Below the pieces are notes generated by a model that made no database searches, was not told the DNA's origin, and saw nothing but the letters and a program-made list of their open reading frames with translations. A DNA stretch of 64,000 nucleotides from Liolophura sinensis. Taxonomy: Eukaryota > Mollusca > Polyplacophora > Chitonida > Chitonidae. Positions 27,101 to 39,021 of this stretch are shown one piece after another. The position numbers and the translations under genes are program-made. The stretch lies in the NCBI RefSeq assembly GCF_032854445.1, contig NW_027018148.1, positions 1 to 64,000 on the forward strand. The letters run 5' to 3'. Position 1 is the stretch's first letter. Each line of letters opens with the position of its first letter.

Positions 27101-28600
27101 GGGCTTAGCCCAAAGATTTGACGTCTTCTGGGCTACAGAAAGGCACATAACTTATAGTCAAAAGTTGAATATAGTAATGACCAGTCGCGATTGTACATAG
27201 TAGAATGTATCCGATTTCAAATTAACAAAAAGACCAGGCAAAAATGCAAAAGTGTAAAAACTGTTCCAGTGCTGATAATAGGAGGCTAATCCGACGTATT
27301 TTGTCACGAGAAATCGAATGGTGCAAACCGCGTTGCTCTCCGACCAATACTTTTGGCTGTAGCGACAATTGAATGATCATTGATGTCATAGTCACGTGCC
27401 CAGCAACGGCTCTTACTCCATGGAAACCAGGGAAATTTGCAATTTTTTTAAACAGCTGCCGATGCCTGGGCCAATTCCGCATCTTTTAGAACCTTATTGA
27501 TGTGGTTCAGTGATCAGTTGTACTTTTTACAGCAGACTGTATCTAGTACCTTGTGTTTTTTATGTACGAATGGTGTGGTTTTTCTACACGTAGATAAAGA
27601 CATTAAGATTGTCTTGGACTTAGAAGTAAGACAATTGCTGGGTGAGTTAAATGGGCTTAGCCCAAAGATTTGACGTCTTCTGGGCTACAGAAAGGCACAT
27701 AACTTATAGTCAAAAGTTGAATATAGTAATGACCAGTCGCGATTGTACATAATAGAATGTATCCGATTTCAAATTAACAAAAAGACCAGGCAAAAATGCA
27801 AAAGTGGAAAAAACTGTTCCAGTGCTGATAATAGGAGGCTAATCCGACGTATTTTGTGACGAGAAATCGAATGGTGCAAACCGCGTTGCTCTCCGACCAA
27901 TACTTTTGGCTGTAGCCACAATTGAATGATCATTGATGTCATAGTCACGTGCCCAGCAACGGCTCTTACTCCATGGAAACCAGGGAAATATGCAATTTTT
28001 AACAGCTGCCGATGCCTGGCCCAATTCCGCATCTATTAGAACCTTATAGATGTGGTTCAGTGATCAGTTGTACTTTTTATAGCAGACTGTATCTAGTACA
28101 TTGTGTTTTTTATGTACGAATGGTGTGGTTTTTCTACACGTAGATAAAGACATTGAGATTGTCTTGGACTTAAAAGTAAGACAATTGCTGGATGAGTTAA
28201 ATGGGCTTAGCCCCAAAGATTTGACGTCTTCTGGGCTACCGAAGGGCACATAACGTATAGTTAAAAGTTGAATATAGTAACGACCAGTCGCGATTGTGCA
28301 TAGTACAGTGTATCCGATTTCAATTAACAAAAAGACCAGGTAAAAATGCAAAAGTGGAAAAACTGTTCCAGTGCTGCTGGTAAGAGACTGATCCGACGTA
28401 TTTTGTGACGAGAAATCGAATGGTGCAAACCGCGTTGCTCTCCGACCAATACTTTTTGGCTGTAGCCACAATTGAATGATCATTGATGTCATAGTCACGT
28501 GCCCAGCAACGGCTCTTACTCCATGGAAACCAGGGAAATATGCAATTTTTTAACAGCTGCCGATGCCTGGCCCAATTCCGCATCTATTAGAACCTTATAG
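24194..28600. repeat. D-rich segment
   Basis: Monomers start at 24194 (D), 24747 (D), 25296 (E), 25845 (D), 26399 (D'), 26948 (D), 27500 (D) and 28050 (E). D copies lie directly next to each other, so no simple periodic order is visible. D' at 26399 combines the D 5' part and gataatagg with an E-type middle (ccgaaggg, gtgcatagtacag). It carries the private change aagattttcttgg (about 26503), shared only with the copy at 47798. The E copies introduce aagagactgatcc, which becomes common to the right. Confidence 0.65.
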
Positions 28601-30248
28601 ATGTGGTTCAGTGATAAGTTGTACTTTTTACAGCAGACTGTATCTAGTACATTGTGTTTTTTATGTACGAATGGTGTGGTTTTTCTACACGTAGATAAAG
28701 GCTTTGAGATTGTCTTGGACTTAAAAGTAAGACAATTGCTGGATGAGTTAAATGGGCTGAGCCCAAAGATTTGACGTCTTCTGGGCTACCGAAGGGCACA
28801 TAACGTATAGTTAAAAGTTGATTATAGTAACGACCAGTCGAGATTGTGCATAGTACAGTGTATCCGATTTCAATTAACAAAAAGACCAGGCAAAAATGCA
28901 AAAGTGTAAAAACTGTTCCAGTGCTGCTGGTAAGAGGCCAATCCGACGTATTTTGGGACGAGAAATCGAATGGTGCAAACCGCGTTGCTCTCCGACCAAT
29001 ACTTTTGGCTGTAGCGACAATTGAATGATCATTGATGTCATAGTCACGTGCCCAGCAACGGCTCTTACTCCATGGAAACCAGGGAAATGTGAAATTTTTT
29101 AACAGCTGCCGATGCCTGGGCCAATTCCGCATCTTTTAGAACCTTATTGATGTAGGTCAGTGATCAGTTGTACTTTTTACAGCAGACTGTATCTAGTACC
29201 TTGTGTTTTTTATGTACGAATGGTGTGGTTTTTCTACACGTAGATAAAGACATTGAGATTGTCTTGGACTTAAAAGTAAGACAATTGCTGGATGAGTTAA
29301 ATGGGCTTAGCCCAAAGATTTGACGTCTTCTGGGCTACCGAAGGGCACATAACGTATAGTTAAAATTTGAATATAGTAACGACCAGTCGCGATTGTGCAT
29401 AGTACAGTGTATCCGATTTCAATTAACAAAAAGACCAGGCAAAAATGCAAAAGTGGAAAAACTGTTCCAGTGCTGCTGGTAAGAGGCTAATCCGACGTAT
29501 TTTGTGACGAGAAATCGAATGGTGCAAACCGCGTTGCTCTCCGACCAATACTTTTGGCTGTAGCGACAATTGAATGATCATTGATGTCATAGTCACGTGC
29601 CCAGCAACGGCTCTTACTCCATGGAAACCAGGGAAATTTGCAATTTTTTAAACAGCTGCCGATGCCTGGGCCAATTCCGCATCTTTTAGCACCTTATTGA
29701 TGTGGTTCAGTGATCAGTTGTACTTTTTACAGCAGACTGTATCTAGTACCTTGTGTTTTTTATGTACAAATGGTGTGGTTTTTCTACACGTAGATAAAGA
29801 CATTAAGATTGTCTTGGACTTAGAAGTAAGACAATTGCTGGGTGAGTTAAATGGGCTTAGCCCAAAGATTTGACGTCTTCTGGGCTACAGAAAGGCACAT
29901 AACTTATAGTCAAAAGTTGAATATAGTAATGACCAGTCGCGATTGTACATAGTAGAATGTATCCGATTTCAAATTAACAAAAAGACCAGGCAAAAATACA
30001 AAAGTGGAAAAACTGTTCCAGTGCTGATAATAGGAGGCTAATCCGACGTATTTTGTCACGAGAAATCGAATGGTGCAAACCGCGTTGCTCTCCGACCAAT
30101 ACTTTTGGCTGTAGCCACAATTGAATGATCATTGATGTCATAGTCACGTGCCCAGCAACGGCTCTTACTCCATGGAAACCAGGGAAATATGCAATTTTTA
30201 ACAGCTGCCGATGCCTGGCCCAATTCCGCATCTTTTAGAACCTTATAG
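28601..30248. repeat. F, R-like and D monomers before the 7-mer block
   Basis: Monomers start at 28601 (F with agtgtaaaa, aagaggcca and ttttgggacg), 29150 (R-like with aaaatttgaat) and 29700 (D with acaaatgg, aaaaatacaaaag and tttgtcacg). The last two resemble 22542-23643 and 48348-49446. The ttttgggacg variant recurs near 43748. Confidence 0.65.
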
Positions 30249-33200
30249 ATGTGGTTCAGTGATCAGTTGTACTTTTTACAGCAGACTGTATCTAGTACAT
30301 TGTGTTTTTTATGTACGAATGGTGTGGTTTTTCTACACGTAGATAAAGACATTGAGATTGTCTTGGACTTAAAAGTAAGACAATTGCTGGATGAGTTAAA
30401 TGGGCTTAGCCCAAAGATTTGACGTCTTCTGGGCTACCGAAGGGCACATAACGTATAGTTAAAAGTTGAATATAGTAACGACCAGTCGCGATTGTTCATA
30501 GTACAGTGTATCCGATTTCAATTAACAAAAAGAGCAGGCAAAAATGCAAAAGTGGAAAAACTGTTCCAGTGCTGCTGGTAAGAGACTGATCCGACGTATT
30601 TTGTGACGAGAAATCGAATGGTGCAAACCGCGTTGCTCTCCGACCAATACTTTTGGCTGTAGCGACAATTGAATGATCATTGATGTCATAGTCACGTGCC
30701 CAGCAACGGCTCTTACTCCATGGAAACCAGGGAAATTTGCAATTTTTTAACAGCTGCCGATGCCTGGCTCAATTCCGCATCTATTAGAACCTTAAAGATT
30801 TGGTTCAGTGATAAGTTGTACTTTTTACAGCAGACTGTATCTAGTACATTGTGTTTTTTTATGTACGAATGGTGTGGTTTTTCTACACGTAGATAAAGGC
30901 TTTGAGATTGTCTTGGACTTAAAAGTAAGACAATTGCTGGATGAGTTAAATGGGCTGAGCCCAAAGATTTGACGTCTTCTGGGCTACCGAAGGGCACATA
31001 ACGTATAGTTAAAAGTTGAATATAGTAACGACCAGTCGAGATTGTGCATAGTACAGTGTATCCGATTTCAATTAACAAAAAGACCAGGCAAAAATGCAAA
31101 AGTGTAAAAACTGTTCCAGTGCTGCTGGTAAGAGGCTAATCCGACGTATTTTGTGACGAGAAATCGAATGGTGCAAACCGCGTTGCTCTCCGACCAATAC
31201 TTTTGGCTGTAGCGACAATTGAATGATCATTGATGTCATAGTCACGTGCCCAGCAACGGCTCTTACTCCATGGAAACCAGGGAAATTTGCAATTTTTTAA
31301 ACAGCTGCCGATGCCTGGGCCAATTCCGCATCTTTTAGAACCTTATTGATGTGGTTCAGTGATCAGTTGTACTTTTTACAGCAGACTGTATCTAGTACCT
31401 TGTGTTTTTTATGTACGAATGGTGTGGTTTTTCTACACGTAGATAAAGACATTAAGATAGTCTTGGACTTAGAAGTAAGACAATTGCTGGGTGAGTTAAA
31501 TGGGCTTAGCCCAAAGATTTGACGTCTTCTGGGCTACAGAAAGGCACATAACTTATAGTCAAAAGTTGAATATAGTAATGACCAGTCGCGATTGTACATA
31601 GTAGAATGTATCCGATTTCAAATTAACAAAAAGACCAGGCAAAAATGCAAAAGTGTAAAAACTGTTCCAGTGCTGATAATAGGAGGCTAATCCGACGTAT
31701 TTTGTGACGAGAAATCGAATGGTGCAAACCGCGTTGCTCTCCGACCAATACTTTTGGCTGTAGCCACAATTGAATGATCATTGATGTCATAGTCACGTGC
31801 CCAGCAACGGCTCTTACTCCATGGAAACCAGGGAAATATGCAATTTTTAACAGCTGCCGATGCCTGGCCCAATTCCGCATCTATTAGAACCTTATAGATG
31901 TGGTTCAGTGATCAGTTGTACTTTTTACAGCAGACTGTATCTAGTACATTGTGTTTTTTATGTACGAATGGTGTGGTTTTTCTACACGTAGATAAAGACA
32001 TTGAGATTGTCTTGGACTTAAAAGTAAGACAATTGCTGGATGAGTTAAATGGGCTTAGCCCAAAGATTTGACGTCTTCTGGGCTACCGAAGGGCACATAA
32101 CGTATAGTTAAAAGTTGAATATAGTAACGACCAGTCGCGATTGTGCATAGTACAGTGTATCCGATTTCAATTAACAAAAAGAGCAGGCAAAAATGCAAAA
32201 GTGGAAAAACTGTTCCAGTGCTGCTGGTAAGAGACTGATCCGACGTATTTTGTGACGAGAAATCGAATGGTGCAAACCGCGTTGCTCTCCGACCAATACT
32301 TTTGGCTGTAGCCACAATTGAATGATCATTGATGTCATAGTCACGTGCCCAGCAACGGCTCTTACTCCATGGAAACCAGGGAAATATGCAATTTTTTAAC
32401 AGCTGCCGATGCCTGGCCCAATTCCGCATCTATTACAACCTTATAGATGTTGTTCAGTGATAAGTTGTACTTTTTACAGCAGACTGTATCTAGTACATTG
32501 TGTTTTTTATGTACGAATGGTGTGGTTTTTCTACACGTAGATAAAGGCTTTGAGATTGTCTTGGACTTAAAAGTAAGACAATTGCTGGATGAGTTAAATG
32601 GGCTGAGCCCAAAGATTTGACGTCTTCTGGGCTACCGAAGGGCACATAACGTATAGTTAAAAGTTGAATATAGTAACGACCAGTCGAGATTGTGCATAGT
32701 ACAGTGTATCCGATTTCAATTAACAAAAAGACCAGGCAAAAATGCAAAAGTGGAAAAACTGTTCCAGTGCTGATAATAGGAGGCTAATCCGACGTATTTT
32801 GTGACGAGAAATCGAATGGTGCAAACCGCGTTGCTCTCCGACCAATACTTTTGGCTGTAGCGACAATTGAATGATCATTGATGTCATAGTCACGTGCCCA
32901 GCAACGGCTCTTACTCCATGGAAACCAGGGAAATTTGCAATTTTTTAAACAGCTGCCGATGCCTGGGCCAATTCCGCATCTTTTAGAACCTTATTGATGT
33001 GGTTCAGTGATCAGTTGTACTTTTTACAGCAGACTGTATCTAGTACCTTGTGTTTTTTATGTAGGAATGGTGTGGTTTTTCTACACGTAGATAAAGACAT
33101 TAAGATTGTCTTGGACTTAATAGTAAGACAATTGCTGGGTGAGTTAAATGGGCTTAGCCCAAAGATTTGACGTCTTCTGGGCTACAGAAAGGCACATAAC

Positions 33201-34097
33201 TTATAGTCAAAAGTTGAATATAGTAATGACCAGTCGCGATTGTACATAGTAGAATGGATCCGATTTCAAATTAACAAAAAGACCAGGCAAAAATGCAAAA
33301 GTGGAAAAACTGTTCCAGTGCTGATAATAGGAGGCTAATCCGACGTATTTTGTGACGAGAAATCGAATGGTGCATACCGCGTTGCTCTCCGACCAATACT
33401 TTTGGCTGTAGCCACAATTGATTGATCATTGATGTCATAGTCACGTGCCCAGCAACGGCTCTTACTCCATGGAAACCAGGGAAATTTGCAATTTTTTAAA
33501 CAGCTGCCGATGCCTGGGCCAATTCCGCATCTTTTAGCACCTTATTGATGTGGTTCAGTGATCAGTTGTACTTTTTACAGCAGACTGTATCTAGTACATT
33601 GTGTTTTTTATGTACGAATGGTGTGGTTTTTCTACACGTAGATAAAGACATTGAGATTGTCTTGGACTTAGAAGTAAGACAATTGCTGGGTGAGTTAAAT
33701 GGGCTTAGCCCAAAGATTTGACGTCTTCTGGGCTACCGAAGGGCACATAACGTATAGTTAAAAGTTGAATATAGTAACGACCAGTCGCGATTGTGCATAG
33801 TACAGTGTATCCGATTTCAATTAACAAAAAGACCAGGCAAAAATTCAAAAGTGGAAAAACTGTTCCAGTGCTGATAATAGGAGGCTAATCCGACGTATTT
33901 TGTGACGAGAAATCGAATGGTGCAAACCGCGTTGCTCTCCGACCAATACTTTTGGCTGTAGCGACAATTGAATGATCATTGATGTCATAGTCACGTGCCC
34001 AGCAACGGCTCTTACTCCATGGAAACCAGGGAAATTTGCAATTTTTTAAACAGCTGCCGATGCCTGGGCCAATTCCGCATCTTTTAGAACCTTATTG
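30249..34097. repeat. Seven-monomer higher-order repeat, copy 1 (3849 bp)
   Basis: Monomers start at 30249 (E, private attgttcatag and aaagagcagg), 30798 (F, private cttaaagatttgg), 31349 (D), 31898 (E), 32447 (F to D hybrid, switching before gataatagg at about 32771), 32997 (D with gcataccgcg and attgattgatc) and 33548 (D' with aaaaattcaaaag). The same order and private variants recur at +3849 bp, which defines the HOR. Substitutions distinguish the copies but indels are almost absent. Confidence 0.8.
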
Positions 34098-37000
34098 ATG
34101 TAGGTCAGTGATCAGTTGTACTTTTTACAGCAGACTGTATCTAGTACATTGTGTTTTTTATGTACGAATGGTGTGGTTTTTCTACACGTAGATAAAGACA
34201 TTGAGATTGTCTTGGACTTAAAAGTAAGACAATTGCTGGATGAGTTAAATGGGCTTAGCCCAAAGATTTGACGTCTTCTGGGCTACCGAAGGGCACATAA
34301 CGTATAGTTAAAAGTTGAATATAGTAACGACCAGTCGCGATTGTTCATAGTACAGTGTATCCGATTTCAATTAACAAAAAGAGCAGGCAAAAATGCAAAA
34401 GTGGAAAAACTGTTCCAGTGCTGCTGGTAAGAGACTGATCCGACGTATTTTGTGACGAGAAATCGAATGGTGCAAACCGCGTTGCTCTCCGACCAATACT
34501 TTTGGCTGTAGCGACAATTGAATGATCATTGATGTCATAGTCACGTGCCCAGCAACGGCTCTTACTCCATGGAAACCAGGGAAATATGCAATTTTTTAAC
34601 AGCTGCCGATGCCTGGCTCAATTCCGCATCTATTAGAACCTTAAAGATTTGGTTCAGTGATAAGTTGTACTTTTTACAGCAGACTGTATCTAGTACATTG
34701 TGTTTTTTTATGTACGAATGGTGTGGTTTTTCTACACGTAGATAAAGGCTTTGAGATTGTCTTGGACTTAAAAGTAAGACAATTGCTGGATGAGTTAAAT
34801 GGGCTGAGCCCAAAGATTTGACGTCTTCTGGGCTACCGAAGGGCACATAACGTATAGTTAAAAGTTGAATATAGTAACGACCAGTCGAGATTGTGCATAG
34901 TACAGTGTATCCGATTTCAATTAACAAAAAGACCAGGCAAAAATGCAAAAGTGTAAAAACTGTTCCAGTGCTGCTGGTAAGAGGCTAATCCGACGTATTT
35001 TGTGACGAGAAATCGAATGGTGCAAACCGCGTTGCTCTCCGACCAATACTTTTGGCTGTAGCGACAATTGAATGATCATTGATGTCATAGTCACGTGCCC
35101 AGCAACGGCTCTTACGCCATGGAAACCAGGGAAATTTGCAATTTTTTAAACAGCTGCCGATGCCTGGGCCAATTCCGCATCTTTTAGAACCTTATTGATG
35201 TGGTTCAGTGATCAGTTGTACTTTTTACAGCAGACTGTATCTAGTACCTTGTGTTTTTTATGTAGGAATGGTGTGGTTTTTCTACACGTAGATAAAGACA
35301 TTAAGATTGTCTTGGACTTAGAAGTAAGACAATTGCTGGGTGAGTTAAATGGGCTTAGCCCAAAGATTTGACGTCTTCTGGGCTACAGAAAGGCACATAA
35401 CTTATAGTCAAAAGTTGAATATAGTAATGACCAGTCGCGATTGTACATAGTAGAATGTATCCGATTTCAAATTAACAAAAAGACCAGGCAAAAATGCAAA
35501 AGTGGAAAAACTGTTCCAGTGCTGATAATAGGAGGCTAATCCGACGTATTTTGTGACGAGAAATCGAATGGTGCAAACCGCGTTGCTCTCCGACCAATAC
35601 TTTTGGCTGTAGCCACAATTGAATGATCATTGATGTCATAGTCACGTGCCCAGCAACGGCTCTTACTCCATGGAAACCAGGGAAATATGCAATTTTTAAC
35701 AGCTGCCGATGCCTGGCCCAATTCCGCATCTATTAGAACCTTATAGATGTGGTTCAGTGATCAGTTGTACTTTTTACAGCAGACTGTATCTAGTACATTG
35801 TGTTTTTTATGTACGAATGGTGTGGTTTTTCTACACGTAGATAAAGACATTGAGATTGTCTTGGACTTAAAAGTAAGACAATTGCTGGATGAGTTAAATG
35901 GGCTTAGCCCAAAGATTTGACGTCTTCTGGGCTACCGAAGGGCACATAACGTATAGTTAAAAGTTGAATATAGTAACGACCAGTCGCGATTGTGCATAGT
36001 ACAGTGTATCCGATTTCAATTAACAAAAAGACCAGGCAAAAATGCAAAAGTGGAAAAACTGTTCCAGTGCTGCTGGTAAGAGACTGATCCGACGTATTTT
36101 GTGACGAGAAATCGAATGGTGCAAACCGCGTTGCTCTCCGACCAATACTTTTGGCTGTAGCCACAATTGAATGACCATTGATGTCATAGTCACGTGCCCA
36201 GCAACGGCTCTTACTCCATGGAAACCAGGGAAATATGCAATTTTTTAACAGCTGCCGTTGCCTGGCCCAATTCCGCATCTATTAGAACCTTATAGATGTG
36301 GTTCAGTGATAAGTTGTACTTTTTACAGCAGACTGTATCTAGTACATTGTGTTTTTTATGTACGAATGGTGTGGTTTTTCTACACGTAGATAAAGGCTTT
36401 GAGATTGTCTTGGACTTAAAAGTAAGACAATTGCTGGATGAGTTAAATGGGCTGAGCCCAAAGATTTGACGTCTTCTGGGCTACCGAAGGGCACATAACG
36501 TATAGTTAAAAGTTGAATATAGTAACGACCAGTCGAGATTGTGCATAGTACAGTGTATCCGATTTCAATTAACAAAAAGACCAGGCAAAAATGCAAAAGT
36601 GGAAAAACTGTTCCAGTGCTGATAATAGGAGGCTAATCCGACGTATTTTGTGACGAGAAATCGAATGGTGCAAACCGCGTTGCTCTCCGACCAATACTTT
36701 TGGCTGTAGCGACAATTGAATGATCATTGATGTCATAGTCACGTGCCCAGCAACGGCTCTTACTCCATGGAAACCAGGGAAATTTGCAATTTTTTAAACA
36801 GCTGCCGATGCCTGGGCCAATTCCGCATCTTTTAGAACCTTATTGATGTGGTTCAGTGATCAGTTGTACTTTTTACAGCAGACTGTATCTAGTACCTTGT
36901 GTTTTTTATGTACGAATGGTGTGGTTTTTCTACACGTAGATAAAGACATTAAGATTGTCTTGGACTTAGAAGTAAGACAATTGCTGGGTGAGTTAAATGG

Positions 37001-39021
37001 GCTTAGCCCAAAGATTTGACGTCTTCTGGGCTACAGAAAGGCACATAACTTATAGTCAAAAGTTGAATATAGTAATGACCAGTCGCGATTGTACATAGTA
37101 GAATGTATCCGATTTCAAATTAACAAAAAGACCAGGCAAAAATGCAAAAGTGGAAAAACTGTTCCAGTGCTGATAATAGGAGGCTAATCCGACGTATTTT
37201 GTGACGAGAAATCTCCGACCAATACTTTTGGCTGTAGCCACAATTGAATGATCATTGATGTCATAGTCACGTGCCCAGCAACGGCTCTTACTCCATATAA
37301 ACCAGGGAAATATGCAATTTTTACCAGCTGCCGATGCCTGGCCCAATTCCGCATCTATTAGAACCTTATAGATGTGGTTCAGTGATCAGTTGTACTTTTT
37401 ACAGCAGACTGTATCTAGTACATTGTTTTTTTTATGTACGAATGGTGTGGTTTTTCTACACGTAGATAAAGACATTGAGATTGTCTTGGACTTAAAAGTA
37501 AGACAATTGCTGGATGAGTTAAATGGGCTTAGCCCAAAGATTTGACGTCTTCTGGGCTACCGAAGGGCACATAACGTATAGTTAAAAGTTGAATATAGTA
37601 ACGACCAGTCGCGATTGTGCATAGTACAGTGTATCCGATTTCAATTAACAAAAAGACCAGGTAAAAATGCAAAAGTGGAAAAACTGTTCCAGTGCTGCTG
37701 GTAAGAGACTGATCCGACGTATTTTGTCACGAGAAATCGAATGGTGCAAACCGCGTTGCTCTCCGACCAATACTTTTGGCTGTAGCGACAATTGAATGAT
37801 CATTGATGTCATAGTCACGTGCCCAGCAACGGCTCTTACTCCATGGAAACCAGGGAAATTTGCAATTTTTTAAACAGCTGCCGATGCCTGGGCCAATTCC
37901 GCATCTTTTAGCACCTTATTGATGTGGTTCAGTGATCAGTTGTACTTTTTACAGCAGACTGTATCTAGTACCTTGTGTTTTTTATGTACGAATGGTGTGG
38001 TTTTTCTACACGTAGATAAAGACATTAAGATTGTCTTGGACTTAGAAGTAAGACAATTGCTGGGTGAGTTAAATGGGCTTAGCCCAAAGATTTGACGTCT
38101 TCTGGGCTACAGAAAGGCACATAACTAATAGTCAAAAGTTGAATATAGTAATGACCAGTCGCGATTGTACATAGTAGAATGTATCCGATTTTAAATTAAC
38201 AAAAAGACCAGGCAAAAATGCAAAAGTGGAAAAACTGTTCCAGTGCTGATAATAGGAGGCTAATCCGACGTATTTTGTGACGAGAAATCGAATGGTGCAT
38301 ACCGCGTTGCTCTCCGACCAATACTTTTGGCTGTAGCCACAATTGATTGATCATTGATGTCATAGTCACGTGCCCAGCAACGGCTCTTACTCCATGGAAA
38401 CCAGGGAAATTTGCAATTTTTTAAACAGCTGCCGATGCCTGGGCCAATTCCGCATCTTTTAGCACCTTATTGATGTGGTTCAGTGATCAGTTGTACTTTT
38501 TACAGCAGACTGTATCTAGTAAATTGTGTTTTTTATGTACGAATGGTGTGGTTTTTCTACACGTAGATAAAGACATTGAGATTGTCTTGGACTTAGAAGT
38601 AAGACAATTGCTGGGTGAGTTAAATGGGCTTAGCCCAAAGATTTGACGTCTTCTGGGCTACCGAAGGGCACATAACGTATAGTTAAAAGTTGAATATAGT
38701 AACGACCAGTCGCGATTGTGCATAGTACAGTATATCCGATTTCAATTAACAAAAAGACCAGGCAAAAATTCAAAAGTGGAAAAACTGTTCCAGTGCTGAT
38801 AATAGGAGGCTAATCCGACGTATTTTGTGACGAGAAATCGAATGGTGCAAACCGCGTTGCTCTCCGACCAATACTTTTGGCTGTAGCGACAATTGAATGA
38901 TCATTGATGTCATAGTCACGTGCCCAGCAACGGCTCTTACTCCATGGAAACCAGGGAAATATGCAATTTTTTAACAGCTGCCGATGCCTGGCTCAATTCC
39001 GCATCTATTAGAACCTTAAAG
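34098..39021. repeat. Seven-monomer HOR copy 2, expanded to nine monomers
   Basis: Monomers start at 34098, 34647, 35198, 35747, 36296, 36846, 37372, 37922 and 38473. The first five match copy 1 at +3849 bp. Two extra monomers (36846 with a 23-bp deletion, and 37372 with an eight-T run) are inserted, and then 37922 and 38473 match copy 1 monomers six and seven. The last monomer starts as D' (aaaaattcaaaag) but ends like the E monomer that precedes F (atatgc, ggctcaattcc), so it fuses two neighbours and deletes about one monomer. Confidence 0.8.
37206..37221. other. Junction of a 23-bp deletion in the conserved core (copy 1)
   Basis: The usual gagaaatcgaatgg...gctctccgacc is shortened to gagaaatctccgacc, with the join after 37213. 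This removes 23 bp and leaves a 526-bp monomer (36846-37371). A two-base tc microhomology flanks the loss. The same monomer has lost the CCATGG site (ctccatataaacc) and has tttttaccagctg instead of tttttaacagctg. Confidence 0.9.

Noticed and set aside
28644-29132. 162-codon minus-strand ORF and its many shorter relatives as genes
   Set aside because: The same DNA is open in two minus-strand frames, and most monomers break the frame by indels that are not multiples of three (for example ttttttaaac, ttttttaac, tttttaac). No family resemblance, start context or conserved length is visible. They are by-products of the repeat.
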